DNA from: Rallus limicola
Lineage: Eukaryota; Chordata; Aves; Gruiformes; Rallidae
Direction: 5' to 3'
NCBI GenBank assembly: GCA_022605955.1
Contig: JAKCOZ010000018.1
Coordinates: 752,001 to 816,000, forward strand
Length of the DNA stretch: 64,000 nt
Shown: positions 1 through 12,041 of the stretch, one piece after another
How the letters are laid out: each line of letters begins with the position of its first letter
Position numbering within the stretch: the stretch's first letter is position 1
The notes under the pieces: generated by a model
What the model saw: only the letters and a program-made list of their open reading frames with translations
The model's database searches: none
What the model was told of the DNA's origin: nothing
Translations under genes and position numbers: made by a program

Positions 1-3000
1 CAGCTCGGCCAGCCTAGAGTGCAGGGAGGAGTGGGAGAGCATGTGTGTCCCTGGGAAGGGAGCAGATATGCCCAGGGAAAGAAATTTGCAGGGTACAGCC
101 TGTGGCAGGATGCTGTGAAAGCAGGGAGCACGGCTGGAAAGAATTTGGATCAGAGCAAAGTCACATTTCTGGTCTGCAACCAGCAGGCACGGGGAGGGGA
201 CTGGAGCTGAAGCTGCCACGGATGGGCAGGGGGTGGTTATAGGCAAACCCTGCTTAACTCCTGTTCTCTCTGGCCCAATCATTTTGAATCTTTTCCATTG
301 AAACAGCTAATTATTGTAGCTCTCAGAAAGCCAGGTTTAGTAATTATGTCCTTTTACCTCTCTTTAGGGAGTGGAAAATGTCTGGGTAGATCCACTTCAG
401 CGCTGTGACTAAATGGGTGTCTTGGCACGACATCCGAGCAGTTTTCCTCATGGAGCAAGTCATGGCTGTGGGACGTTGTGGGACAGAAGGCCAGGAGAGT
501 CCTGTCTGTGTCACCACGATCTGATGTTTTGTCTAGCATTGCCTGCCTGCATGAATCAAGACTTCTCATCCCTCCCTCAGAGGAATGCAGCTACCCATGA
601 AGGGGAACGGGGGATAAGCTGCCAAGATGATAACTCATTTGGGTAAGGCTATCAAGGCTCATTTGCTTTGCCCTGTTGCCTTCGTGAAGGAGCATGCAAA
701 ATGAAGTATCAGTGTGTGTGGAACAAAACTTCATCTCTCCCCACCCCATACCCTCCCGTGGTCCTGGCTGGGGGGAAGCCGAGGTGATGTCTCACTCCAG
801 TGCTGGCTCCTGTGGGCTGCAAGGCTAATGGGGGAAAACAGGTCGCCTTTCTCTCCAGGCAACTCCATTGAAGGCACACACAGCCACTCCACTAATTTGA
901 AGCAGCAAGAAAAGCAAGATAGAGAAGGAAACTTGGTTTTGATTGTGGAGCTCCAGCCGTGGAGTTCCTCTACCAGGAAAAGAAGTTACAGTCGGGGTAG
1001 CCAGAGGCTTTGTATCCAGTACAGTCATTTTTTCTAGTAGGTATTCACTTGTACGATGAAGACCATTAGGTAAAGTATCTCAGAATAACTCTCGTTTGCA
1101 GACTACATGGTGAGGAGGTGGTTTCTCAGCAACTGGTACCTCCTACACAGAGACTGCGACTGTTCCTGGAGTAGGATGAGGCTTTTGCTCATGATGATGT
1201 GCTTTATGCAGCTCTGTTCTGGTCTGGATGGTTTCCTCTGCCATATCTGGACGTGCAGAAGTCAGAATGGCACATCTGAGCTGAAGGAAAGGTCTTCTGC
1301 CTGCTCCCTCTTCACAGACAAGGTGCCAGTCTGTCCCTGATTCCCTAATGCAGCATCTGGAGTGGGGGGGAGCCACAAAACCTCAGCAAGTCAGCCAGGT
1401 TCTCTGTGAGTTTGGGTCAAGCAAGCTGTTCTGCAGTCAGTTTGCTCTCTGATCAGTGGGGTTACCTAACAGCCAGCCACTATTTCACCTCTTCTGCTAT
1501 CAGGGGCAGCACTGACCCCACCACTCCCGGGCTGATCACCAGTGCACTGCCTGCTCCTCCCTCAGATGTCTTCTGCAGGGGCTGGCACCAGAGCTGGACC
1601 AGCTCCCACCTGCCAGGAGCCAGGCTGCCCCACAGCTTTCCCTTGTGTGCTGTTTGCTCCCACAGCCTTTGGCCCAGAGGGCAGCACATGGGCTTGGGCA
1701 ACGCTGGTGCAGGGCTAGGTGTGCCTTCAGATCCCCCAGCAGCTCCAGGCCAGTGATGCAGGAGCCGTCGGTGTCCTCAGACCGAGCGAAAGCATGGCCT
1801 GCTGCCCAGACCTAAGCAGCTTCAGCAGAAAGCAGCACTGATCCTGGACAGGAGCTTTGCTTTGGTAGAGCAGTGAAGAAATTAATTAGAAGTAAGTGCC
1901 AGCAACCAAACAAGGCAACTCTGCTGTATTTCCCTACACATTTCCCTTTCTACAGGTATTTGCAGGGGATGAAAGGTAGGATCAAGCTGGCTGAGAGTCT
2001 GTGATGCCATTTCCAAGACTCTGTCCCCACAGCTCTGTATACAGTCAACCTGCCTTTCAGCCACCGAAGCTAAGCAGATGAGATGAGTGCTGCTGCATAG
2101 GTCTCTGGAGCTTCACAGGGCCTGCATGGGTGGTAGACAGCAGAAGGCAAAATTTGTTGAGTAGTCAAGAGAAGAGAAATAACTACATGATGGCCTGGGA
2201 TTTGTCCTCTGTGTCCATCTCAAGTGTTTCTAAACCTCATAAGAGAGCAGCAGACTGATGTCAAGCAGGGATGTGCACAGAGAGGTGGCTGGTTTGTGCT
2301 GGCTCACCTCCTGCAGCAGCCCGTACACAGCTGGGATGCTCTGATCTCCCTCTATGCTGGGTCTGGGGCTGGAGAGGACTTAAGGATTCATGGGCAGCAT
2401 CTAAAAAGCCTATCATTCCTTGTGGCTGATGCCACAATGAGACAGAACCCAGCATCCCATGTTCTGACTCACTGACAAGCATCATGTTCCTAGTGATGTT
2501 TCTCGTGTAGCTGCAGGCTTGGCGTATGCCAAGGGTGGCCAGTTATCCCAGCCCAGCCAGGACCCCTCTGCTCAGTGACAAGGGTGCACAGCTGGGAGGC
2601 AGCAGGTCCTCAAAAACCATTGCTACACCTACTAAGTGTTAGCACAGAGATGAGCCAGGCTGTGAAAGATCTTACTTCATCCTTTTCCACCACTTCTTTG
2701 CAGTGAAATGGGGCAGAGAAGCAGCACCTCAGCAGCAGCTGCGTCTCAGCTGGGAGCTGTGATCTGTGACATGCGAAATGGAGCCACTTCCAAAACTGCT
2801 GCTGGCTGGTAGGAGTCCAGATTAGTCCCTTGCTCCCATCCCCATGCATCCATGCTGGAGGAGCAGAGGCTGAACACCAGCATACTTTCCCTGACAATCC
2901 ACCGCTCTTGCTCCTGCTCCAAAGCATCCTGGGCCAGAGTTGTCAGTCAGCCTGAGGCACTGCACAACAGTGGTAGAAAACTGCACCCAGGACAGTTTGG

Positions 3001-3899
3001 CAGCATTTGGGTTTTCCTGTTTTAAGTTAGAGACACAAAGGCACCGGCCTGATCTGCCCAGTCACTGTTTCACACGGATCCTTTCCAGCAGTGAGAGCCA
3101 CTGAGTTGTCTTCTCAGCAGAGCTCCCTGGAAACAAACACAGAAGCATCACAGCACTGCCTGGTGAAGGACACCAAGTGTAGAGGTGTTCCTTATTACTC
3201 TTGGTTGTCCCTTCTTCCAGGTGCTAACTGGGGATGTGCATTCCTCAACAATGACATCTTTCTTTACAGGAATTCACAGATGTTGCCAGCAGATAAAAGC
3301 AACCAAGAGAGGGACCCTGTTTCTTCTCCTACCTCAACACTACTGGCACGGTGGCGATATCTTCCATGTTGGCTCAACCAGCAGTGTGCTACTGAACATC
3401 ACTTCTCTTTCCACCATTTACTCACAGCACGGTGCAGTTTGATTTGCTTTGCTTTGAGATCTTCCATGCCCAGGTGTTCAGAGGCAATGGTGCCTCTGCT
3501 GAAGCACAGTTGAGAAAAGCTATGAGGAAGGTTACCCTGGGGTCTGGGGCCAGTCAGAGACCTTATGCAATTGCTGCCAGGGTGGGCTATAACAAGAAAT
3601 CTCCACCCTACTCCTAAACCCAAGCATGATTTTGGGCAACCATTGCCACTTCCTTGGGCCTTTCCCAGCATTTCCTCTGGGCACAGCATCCCACAGTGCT
3701 GTGATCATCTCTTCTGCAGGCAGAGGCATTAAAGCTCTCCTCTGCTCAGCCCAGGCTTTCATTAACCTCACCTCACTGTGCTGAATAACTTTCTGCTCCA
3801 CGCCTGCTCGGCTGGCCCTCCTTGGTGACTAGATTAACGCCGAGGTGAATTTGGGTATGGGGACGTGCACCCCTGCCAGGAGTTTCTGGCCAACCCCAC
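1..3899. other. Single-copy non-coding sequence, no gene recognised
   Basis: I see no repeat family, RNA gene or convincing exon here. Open frames are short, lie on both strands and show no domain, signal peptide or family resemblance. The frame at 3091-3513 (140 codons) is the longest and its translation looks like random sequence rather than a known protein. Base composition is mixed, with few CpGs. The stretch could be intron or intergenic DNA, and nothing in it decides between the two. Confidence 0.6.
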
Positions 3900-4165
3900 T
3901 TGGGCTTAATGATTTTCATAATCCAGAATTGCAACTGTTTTGACTGCAAACAAGCCGTGTGATGTGGATCTGCTTCTTAATCACATCAGACTCCTCAGGT
4001 TTCCAGCGTGAATACTCATAAGTTCAAAATTCATGTCTGAAACACATGCTGCTGCATCTTTGTGTGGAAAACATTCCTGTCGGCAAGCTCTGCAGGAGTG
4101 CTTATAAAGAATAAATATCAAAGTGTGACAACTTGGGCTGATTACAAATAGCAGGAACATTTGCA
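3900..4165. promoter_or_regulatory. Candidate conserved non-coding block
   Basis: This AT-rich block is dense in short motifs typical of vertebrate enhancers, such as homeodomain-like TTAATGATTTTCATAAT near its start and ATAAAGAATAAATATC near 4107. It has no open frame of note and no repeat signature. It ends abruptly at a GC-rich, CpG-dense patch. The enhancer reading is inference from composition only; conservation was not tested. Confidence 0.22.
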
Positions 4166-4400
4166 GAGCACTGCTCCGCAGAGCTGGTCCCTCTGCCGCC
4201 CCAGCCGAGCCCCGCTGCTCCCCGGGGATGGTCGGACTCTCAGCATCGCTACCCACGAGCTGCAGAGCTGCTCTGACTCACCAAAGCCAGGCAAAACAAC
4301 ATGAAAGGTGCGAGCAGGGGGGGGGCATGAATGGACTGTGGAGAAATAGGCGGCAGGAAGCGAATTCTGAAAGCAGGAGCGGTATTAGCAGGGAAGCAGA
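4166..4400. promoter_or_regulatory. CpG-dense patch
   Basis: About 14 CpGs fall in roughly 230 bases, against a background nearly devoid of CpG. The densest part is 4195-4260. A 160-codon frame starts inside it (4228-4710, plus strand) but its product resembles nothing I know and I do not call it a gene. The patch could be a weak promoter, a hypomethylated enhancer or chance GC-rich sequence. Confidence 0.3.
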
Positions 4401-5929
4401 AGAATTCGGTTCCTGCTGTAGCCTGCACAAAGGCAGAATGATGGACGTGCAGAAGTTATTCTTGTGGTGCCTTTATAAAGCCAGAATGGGGAACAGGTTA
4501 AGCAACCTTTTCATGTCGGTGCTGCAGAACATGCCGTCCTGCTGCAGGACTGCAAATCCCACCTCAAAATACCTCCACATGTTCCTACCACAAAACAAAG
4601 CACCTTATTGTGATTTCTCTGGGCACATTTGCATGCCAGCTTTCAATACCTTTGCAAAGTCCGTTGCCTTGGGTATCCTGTTTGCATCCATGTCAGCGTA
4701 TCCGCGATGAACTTGGCTTTCCTGGCACTGGATTGCACAACGGTCTGTGGGTTTTATGGGAATCATGAGGAAATCCAGAGAATTTCTTCCTGGGTGTCAC
4801 CAGCGATGAAGTGGTGATCCAGTAATAGCACCACAGTCTGCTAGCAGTTAGTGTTCTCAGTTATTAAATAAATGTTCATGGACGATTTTCAGGGTACGTA
4901 TTGTACCATCTGTCATAGCAGCACTGCTAGGTTTTAATTATGGTTTATAGTCTGTCTTCAAGCACCTGGATTCATTTTTTCATACTGTCTATTATTCATG
5001 ATGATCTGCTAAACAGTGCCTTACTTCTGGTTTTTGCTATTGCTCTTCAACAGCTGGGGCAGCAAAATAAATGGGAAGGTGTCACAAGTGTGTGATATGT
5101 GAGGATAGTTCTTGCCTAGGCACTTCCCAGTGCGGGAGCCAACTCCACAAACATTTCCAGATCCATCCTTGGGATAATTTGCCTAGGGATTTACTTGGAT
5201 CAGTGACCTGCAGAGGAAAAAAAAAAAAAAAGGAGAAGCATCACAGCAGCTTCCCAAAGAGGAAGGAGATCTTGGTGCAGAAGAAACTTAGCCCATCTCC
5301 GGTCATCTTACACGCAGCCCTCCGCCCCCCTCTAGTAACGAAGCCTCTCGCCTTCTGCGTCCCTACAACCTGGATATTTCAGACCAATTTGCTCTTGTCA
5401 ACTCAGCCATGAGACAGCAAGTGGTGGGGGTTTGCAGCTCTGTTATTAAAGTTACTGCCTGTGGGTTGTGAGCACCCAGGGATGGCTCTGAAATAATCAC
5501 TAAGTTACAGTGAGTAATGTCTTCAAGCCGCACTTAAAGCCACCGGTGCAGCGAAGCTCTGCTTGGCAGAGCAGCTGTAATGCTGCTCTGGAAAGGATGG
5601 CAGGAATATGGCACAGGTCAGAGAGAACCTGCTGTTTGCATGTTGAGGCCAGGTGGGATGGCATTGCCTTCCAGCAGCTCCTCCAGCACCTGTGGTAGAG
5701 CGTGCCCACCACCCCCCGTGGCTCGCGGGACAGAGGTGCAGTCTCAGGATGCCCACAGAAAATTCAAATATATCTTTAAGCATGGGAGAAAACAGGAGCT
5801 CAGACAATTTGCCCAACAAGAAAATGTCCATGAAACAATAAGGGCACAGACCCAAAAGAGGTGGGGAAAACCCAAGCTGCCAGATACGCTCGCATCCATG
5901 ATATGGCGCTTTCAATGAGTAATCACTTG
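4401..5929. other. Single-copy non-coding sequence
   Basis: No gene or known repeat family is recognised. A run of about 15 A residues lies at 5217-5231. The part at about 4830-5060 is AT-rich and motif-dense like the candidate conserved blocks elsewhere in the window, but I cannot support more than that. Short overlapping frames on both strands at 5500-5930 look like chance openings. Confidence 0.5.
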
Positions 5930-6330
5930 CCAATACATATGGTGTTTTTGTAGATGTGAAATGTCATGGAACATAACGTACTGATATGTTTAAAAATAAA
6001 TTGCTGGGATAGCTAAAAAATAAATGACTGAAGTGAAGGGACTTATGGTGCATTTTGCTGTGGATTAATTTTGTCATTTGATTTGGGTAAAGCTTGATTC
6101 AGGTGTCAAACCAAGTATTGACTTAATAAACTGGGGCTTTTTCACTCCCTCTCTGAGGAGTACCGGGGAACAAGGTCAGTCCATTAATTAATTTATGCAA
6201 ATTGCTGTTTTCTTCTACTCTGTTTAAATGTTAGTGATACCTGTCTTATCTCCTTATAGCTAATTGAACAGCAACAAATATATAACCCCACTCAGGACTT
6301 CAGGAAAGTCACAAGCAGGTACAACAGAAC
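5930..6330. promoter_or_regulatory. Candidate conserved non-coding block with octamer motif
   Basis: This is an AT-rich interval without open frames. It contains a perfect POU octamer ATGCAAAT at 6195-6202, directly next to CCATTAATTAATTT, which carries overlapping homeodomain cores. A spaced cluster of homeodomain and POU sites is typical of developmental enhancers in amniotes. The sequence shows the motifs; function and conservation are inferred, not demonstrated. Confidence 0.3.
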
Positions 6331-8599
6331 TCTGAATATTGGCCCAGAGCGGCTGCAAACTGATCATAATAATTATGTATGCATGTGCACACGCTCACAC
6401 ACACACAGAGTTTTCCAAGCATCGATCAAAGCACAATTCCCAAACCCATATTCAGCTGTTCTGCATCAGGAGGTGTTACCTAAACCTCCCTCCCTCCGTA
6501 GAGCTGCGATATGACCTGAGAGTTTAATCCAGAACAAAGAGCTGTGAGATGCCATCCAGCCCCTGGGAAGAGCTGCTGAGAGAAGGGCAGGGAACCCATG
6601 GGGATGGGCAGGATGGCACCACCAGGTTTCCAGCTCACATCTGGCAGCGGTCACCAAAGTGATGCTGCAAATAGTGTGGATCCATGCCCCATGGGGAGTG
6701 GGCTTAGGGAAATGGGTTAGGACAAGCCTACATCACCTTCCAGCTCCAGTCACTGCAGAGAACACCTGTGTCACCTTCTGGTTATTCCTTCTTCCATCCC
6801 CAGCCTCTGGGTTATTTGGGGGAGAAAGAATCCCCCGAGGTACCCCAAAAAGTCACATTTTTTCTGTTCAAACACTGCAGGTAGCATTTGTTTGGTTTGG
6901 TTTTGGTTTCGGTTTGGGTAAAGGCTTGGGGATTTTTTTGAAAGCAATTCCATGTGCTTTTGATCAAGGCAGGAGCAAGAAAACAAGCAAGTAAGGCAGG
7001 AAAACATCCTGGCAAAGGGGAGTGGAGGTGATGTCAGCACTGATGCACAGAGCAACCATCCCAACCCGAATGCCAGGTTTTTGGGGCTTCCTAGTGATTT
7101 CATCACCCACAGACAGCACAGCCTGGATCAGCTGCAAGGCCACATGGAGCCACAGGCCTTGCAGACTTCCTAGGAAAATTTGCCTGTGTCCCAGTGGAAG
7201 ATAACTACAGAACGTGTTGGCAAATGGCAAACACTTATCTCCTGGAATTTCAGAGGATAATTTGTCCCAATTTCCTTTGGATATTTTGCTTCTTTTGTGA
7301 AAGAAAAAAAAAAAAAAGTACAGTTTTTATTTTTTAAAGGGGGGGGGGCACAAACTTGCAGGGTTCTACAAGAAACCCTGTACACATTTTACTAGGTTGC
7401 TTGTTTGTTTTGTGCAGGTTTTCAGAAGAAAACCTGTGTTGTGCAAAACTACAAAGCCTCCAGAATTATTTCTAAGAGGTCTTCATGTTCTGTTCCCTTC
7501 TTTTTTTTCTTTTTTTTTTTTTCTTTTCTTTAAGAACTATTTGACAATTTGGCCAAGGTTGGGGGAGGGGGGGGGGGTGTGAAATTAAAAATGACAGAAG
7601 CCCTGCCTGACATGAACATCACTTTTACCAGCAAAATCAACTCCAGATATGATGACAGCAACACACCCTTGGCTGTGCAGAAGGGAAGCAGCCTCAGCCC
7701 AGCGGGAGAGCTGAAGGTAGGGGCTGGAGGCTGGCCCATTTCCACTTCTATGGCACAGCGGGTTTCCTACATCTCCGTTTCTTTTTGATGAGTGGCACAA
7801 ATAGCAGAGACACTTTTCCCTATGAAAATGTTCTGTGTTTTTACAAGTTGCTCTCCTACCTCGACCAGCCTAACACACACCCCTTCCTCCCCCCAGGGCT
7901 TTTTTCTCATATCCATCACATTCTTCCCCTATTCCCCCCCCCCTAAAGTTCAGCCTGGTTGTATCTTTCTCAGATCACCCTGCACGGAGCTGAAAGTGGG
8001 GCTGCAGGTGAGGTTGCCCACATGCCTCCCCCCAGCCATCACACCCACAGAGCAGAAATAAGCAGTGTCTGTGCAGACACAGGTGCTCTGGGCTTGTGCT
8101 GGTGGCATGAGGAGGAGTGGATGTGGACCACTGCTGCATCTTCAGAAATGCATCCTTCCCATTTTTGTTCCCAGGCTGTGCTGGGTGCTGACAGGCACTT
8201 GAACATCAGTGTCCTCGCTGTGAGCTGGTGGGGTTTGGGCTCTCCTGATGGTTGGCGGTGGTCCTGGGCTGCACCTAAGTTCTTTCACAGCTGGGTCTGG
8301 AGCTGTTGGACATGACCTAGGCACGTACCTGGAGATCCAACACCTCCTGATGTCCAGCTACAGCGTCGGGAGGCGTGGTGTCCCGTTTGTCCTCCTCCAC
8401 ACAAACATCTCAAGTGCTTTTTTTTTATCAGGCTCTAGACCCTTCCATTTCAGCAACACCAACCCACACAGTCAGGGGACAGACAACCCATCTGAAAGCA
8501 GATGTGGGCTGGCCAGCCCTGCCTCAGGGCTCAGAGGCTGCCAGCCCACCCAGACACCCATGGCTGGACCGCAGAGTGCGGGAGCGCAGCCCTGAACAG
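6331..8599. other. Single-copy sequence with several homopolymer tracts
   Basis: No gene is recognised. Low-complexity pieces are a short CA tract at 6387-6407, an A run near 7303-7317, a G run at 7339-7348, a T-rich pyrimidine tract at 7500-7532, a G run at 7561-7577 and a C run near 7936-7945. The reading frames on either side of these tracts carry no recognisable domain. Confidence 0.5.
7498..7577. repeat. Pyrimidine tract followed by poly-G tract
   Basis: A T-rich pyrimidine tract of about 30 bases (7500-7532) is followed 30 bases later by a nearly pure G run (7561-7577, one A at 7566). The tracts are strand-asymmetric, and the G run could fold as a G-quadruplex on the plus strand. There is no evidence of a target-site duplication or of retroposition. 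Confidence 0.75.
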
Positions 8600-8865
8600 C
8601 ACCCCAGCCCCTGCCGCTGCCCGGCTGAGCAGTTCTCATCTGCTCCAGAGCAAAGTCAAGCGGGTCGCTCAAAATAACTCCCAGCGCCGCCGCTAAGGCG
8701 CCGGCGGATGCGGCTCCTCTGAGATGCGTGGAGGGGCTCAGCATGCGCGGGTACCTCCAGCACGGAGGCAAATTTGGTGTTCGAGCAAAGTGTGAGACTG
8801 TGGGAAGCGTCTGGACCCGTTGAGGCTGCACTGTGACTGGCGGCGGAGCGCTACGTGCCAGCCTG
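8600..8865. promoter_or_regulatory. Small CpG island
   Basis: Counted by hand, 20 CpG dinucleotides fall between 8641 and 8862, with GC content around 60 percent. The observed frequency is therefore close to that expected from base composition, whereas the surrounding DNA is strongly CpG-depleted. This meets the usual size limit of a CpG island only narrowly. Such islands usually mark promoters that stay unmethylated in the germ line. No recognisable first exon or TATA box lies next to it. Open frames cross it on both strands, which follows from its GC content and is not evidence of coding. It could be the promoter of a non-coding RNA or an alternative promoter inside a larger gene. Confidence 0.5.
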
Positions 8866-11548
8866 GCAGCCAGCTGCCACCGTCCTTATGGCTCTGCCTA
8901 CATGCATCCCCTCTGCAGTGATTTCTAAATGTGCAATATCAACATTGCAGTAGCACAGGATTTTTGCATGTAATTATCCTAAGGTTTATTTGAATAAAAA
9001 GATGGTGGGGGGGAGGAAGAGCCCATCTATATCCTGCAGATCATGCAAAGTCTAGCAGCTCTGCTTAGCAGAGCTTGGAAATGCCGATAGACAGTTAAGA
9101 GCACAGACACACAGCCATATCTCTATTTGCTTTGAAGCGTGCTGCTAAAACATGTTGCCATTGAGATTCCTAAGCCCCACATTTTAAAATATTCATTGCC
9201 ACAGCCCAGATTCTCTCCCGAGGAGCAGAAATCCAGGCAGAGAGGAGAATCTATCTGGCATCCCCTTGTGGCTTTGCTTCTCCCTGCTGCGACGGGAGAA
9301 CGCGCTGTGAAACCAAAGGACACCCCAGATCTTCATGGATCATAGCTAGATCTCGTGGCAGAGAGGTATCTGTAACACCTGGGATAAAGAAGAGTGAGGA
9401 CTCTGTAAATAAGGGATCCTTAAGGAATGTCCGTGTTGCCATCAAGAGCTGCAGCAGGGAGCAGGAGCCAGGCAGTGTGTCCCTTTAGCCATACACCTAG
9501 GGTCTCCTGGGCATCTTTAGAGACATCTCAGCCAGACGTGTGCAGGGGCAGGATGGATGGACCGGTGTGACCCTCCAGCATGGACCGTCAGACCCTCTCT
9601 TCTAGCGGTTGGGTGGCATGCTCTGATCCCCTCTGTCATGTCCTGCTTGACTTTCAGCATCTCGCTGTCTGCCTCCTCTTGCTGCTGCTACCCAGAGGTG
9701 TCATGAGTGGCTTTAAGTGAGAAAAATACACGCACTTCCTCATGACCTGCAATAACCAAGTTTTATTCTCCCTGAGATCCTGGTCACAAAGAGCACATTT
9801 GGGAAGGACTCGATGTGCAGAGCATGGCCCCCAGGCAAGTGCAGCTGCCTTAGAATGACCTTGTTTGGGACAGGGCTCTTGTTTCAAAGAGTTTTCTTGT
9901 TTTCAGTAGTACAGGGGCCAATTCAGCGGTGGAGATGAGGAGGTGCCCCGGGGCATGTCTACACGTCTACAGACTGTGCAGTGCAGATGTCCTTCCCACA
10001 CACACTCCTCCCAGCAATCGGCAGACCAAACCATCATTTCTGTGGGTCAGATTTCGTTAAGGAAGGCTGGGTGCTCCTCAGACATTTAACATTTGTCTCT
10101 GGTTATTGTCCTGGTGATTTACATAATGGATTAGTACAGATTAGCCCAGCATTCGGAGAGTCGCTGGGTTGCTTTGCATGCACCATAGGCAAAGGATTCA
10201 GGCTGTAAATGGGATGATCTAATAACAAGCATAATTGCTGTTTTATAGACTATAAGCACTGACATGTCAGTAGCTCGTCTAACTCTGCGGTGAGGCCATT
10301 GTACAAATACAAATCCCCCCCTCCCATCACTGAATAGCTCTTCAGCGGCCTCTCTGTGCGACAGCTACGGTGAATGTCCTCACGCTGGCTGGGATGCTTG
10401 CAGGAAGCTGAACACCTGCGTTATCAGCCACCAGCAGCAAATTAACGGATCCAATCCTTTGATGCTGCTAAACTGAGCCCTGGAAGACATGAGGCTCCCT
10501 TGGTGCAACCATTTCTGCCCTCCCAAGCCCCAGAGTGATGCTGCAGGGGAAACCGAGGCAGGAGCCTAGGGTGGCCCTTTGGAAGCAGAGCACAGAGGGT
10601 TTCCCTTATCACACCCCAGTGCTTTTCTCTACATTTCACTGGGGGTAAATTCAAGGTCCAACAAATAATTTATCTCTTGCACAGCTCGGGAGCAAGCCAA
10701 CACCTTTCTGTTAATACTACAAAGCTTTTTAGGAAAGGAGAGGCTGGCAGTTGCAGCAGCACTTTTGAATCATTCATAATTTTGCACAGGGGCAACTTCT
10801 GTAGGTGTCTTGTTTCCCATATGTTTGTAGTGCTTTATGGCTAAAAATAACAAGGAATTGCTGTTCGAAATGTAAGCGGGGAGTTAAGAGCTGCGAAGGA
10901 ACTTGAGAGTGAAGCTGTAGCGGAAGACATCAGAGCTTTCCCACAACCGCAACTGCAAACCCAATTAATCCTGGGTTAGGCAGAATGAAAACGTGCAGCT
11001 GGAGAGATTCACAGTGAAGCAGCCTTAACTTTCCATCCCAGCGACATTTGGACAGCGAGGAGAATTTATTATTTTTTTTTTTTTTAATTAGTTTGAGCTC
11101 GTTTGTGACCACAAACACCGAAGCGCTGTGATCCCAACCACATCGCTACCTCAGCAGCTGCTGCATCCCCGTTGCTTAGCTTGTGCTTTTCTTGGTAGAA
11201 AAGTGATGTTCTGGGGCACTGCAGCTGCATTCCTGCTTCTGCTGCCTCCTTCCCGTGTGAGGCTGCTCCCATCGCTTGGACCATCACACTAAAATGGTTT
11301 TGGAACAGCTGCCACGGTTCCTGGATCGGGTCCTGTAGATGGGCTCTGGTCTCCTTCCCAGAGCTGCCTGGGATCATTCAGTGTGGACAGCCATGGAGAG
11401 GTGCAGCTGGGCCTGGGGGTGGGACCCAAGGCTGCACAGGGAGCAGAGACATTGCATGCACGGGGGGCACCGAAGCTTCAGCAAGGCAGCCTGGAGAGCT
11501 GGAAGGAGGACAGACCTTTGGGGTGGTGTGGGAACAGGGCATGGGGCT
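8866..11548. other. Single-copy non-coding sequence
   Basis: No gene or repeat family is recognised. The part at 10020-10330 is motif-dense and listed separately. A T run of about 14 lies at 11072-11085. Open frames are short, lie on both strands and have no domains. Confidence 0.5.
10020..10330. promoter_or_regulatory. Candidate conserved non-coding block
   Basis: The interval lacks open frames on the minus strand and has a composition unlike the flanks. Homeodomain-like cores (ATAATGGATTAG near 10125, AACAAGCATAATTG near 10223) and TTTGCATGC at 10172-10180 lie within 110 bases. This fits a developmental enhancer or another constrained element. The assignment is inference from motif density. 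Confidence 0.25.
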
Positions 11549-12041
11549 GAGTCCTGGTTCTGGCAGAGATGGAGTTAATTTTTTTCCCAGCAGCTGGTGT
11601 AGTGCTGTGTTTGGGATTCAGGATGAGAGCAATGTTGATAACACACGGATGTTTTTAGTTGTTGCCAAGTAGTCAAGGGCTTTTCAGCTTCTCACACTGC
11701 CCTGCCAACGGGAAGGTGGGGGGATGGAGCTGCTCAAAAGGTGTGTTGGGCCACGGCCAGGAGAGCTGACCCAAAGTGGCCAAAGGGATATTCCATACTA
11801 AATGACATCATGTGCCACATAGGGATGGGGGGTGAGCCAGGGGGAACAAGCATTTAGCTTTGGGTGGTGAGAGATTGTGTCATGCAGCACTTGTTCACTT
11901 GTATCATCATCATCATCTTCCTTTTCTGTCCTATTAAAAAGTTTTCCCTTAATCTTTTTCTCACCCCCATCCCACTGGGGTGAGGGGCAGTGATGAACAG
12001 CTGAGTGCTTGCTTTAGCTGCCTGCCAAGCTCACCACGACA
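11549..12041 (+). mobile_element. Solo LTR of an avian ERVL-like endogenous retrovirus (copy A)
   Basis: The element starts at GTCCTGGTTCTGGCAGAG and ends near CCACGACA, matching the termini of the abundant avian ERVL-like LTR type (TGTCCTGG... to ...AACCATGACA). Copy B at 24116 shares its first 105 or so bases exactly, and also the block around GGCCAAAGGGATATTCC. The plus strand is the sense strand, judged from the order of promoter-like and polyadenylation-like segments in the better-preserved copy B. Here the TATA segment is destroyed (the equivalent position reads CACATAGGGATGGGG), and a CRE-like palindrome survives as TGACATCA at 11803-11810. ATTAAA-type sequence lies near 11933. No gag, pol or env sequence adjoins it, so it is a solo LTR. 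No clean target-site duplication is visible. Confidence 0.85.

Noticed and set aside
3091..3513. 140-codon plus-strand frame
   Set aside because: No recognisable domain, and a second frame overlaps most of it; likely chance.
4228..4710. 160-codon plus-strand frame starting in a CpG-dense patch
   Set aside because: No known domain, signal peptide or membrane segment; cysteine-rich but irregular. Start context and splice sites are not convincing, so it is treated as a chance frame.
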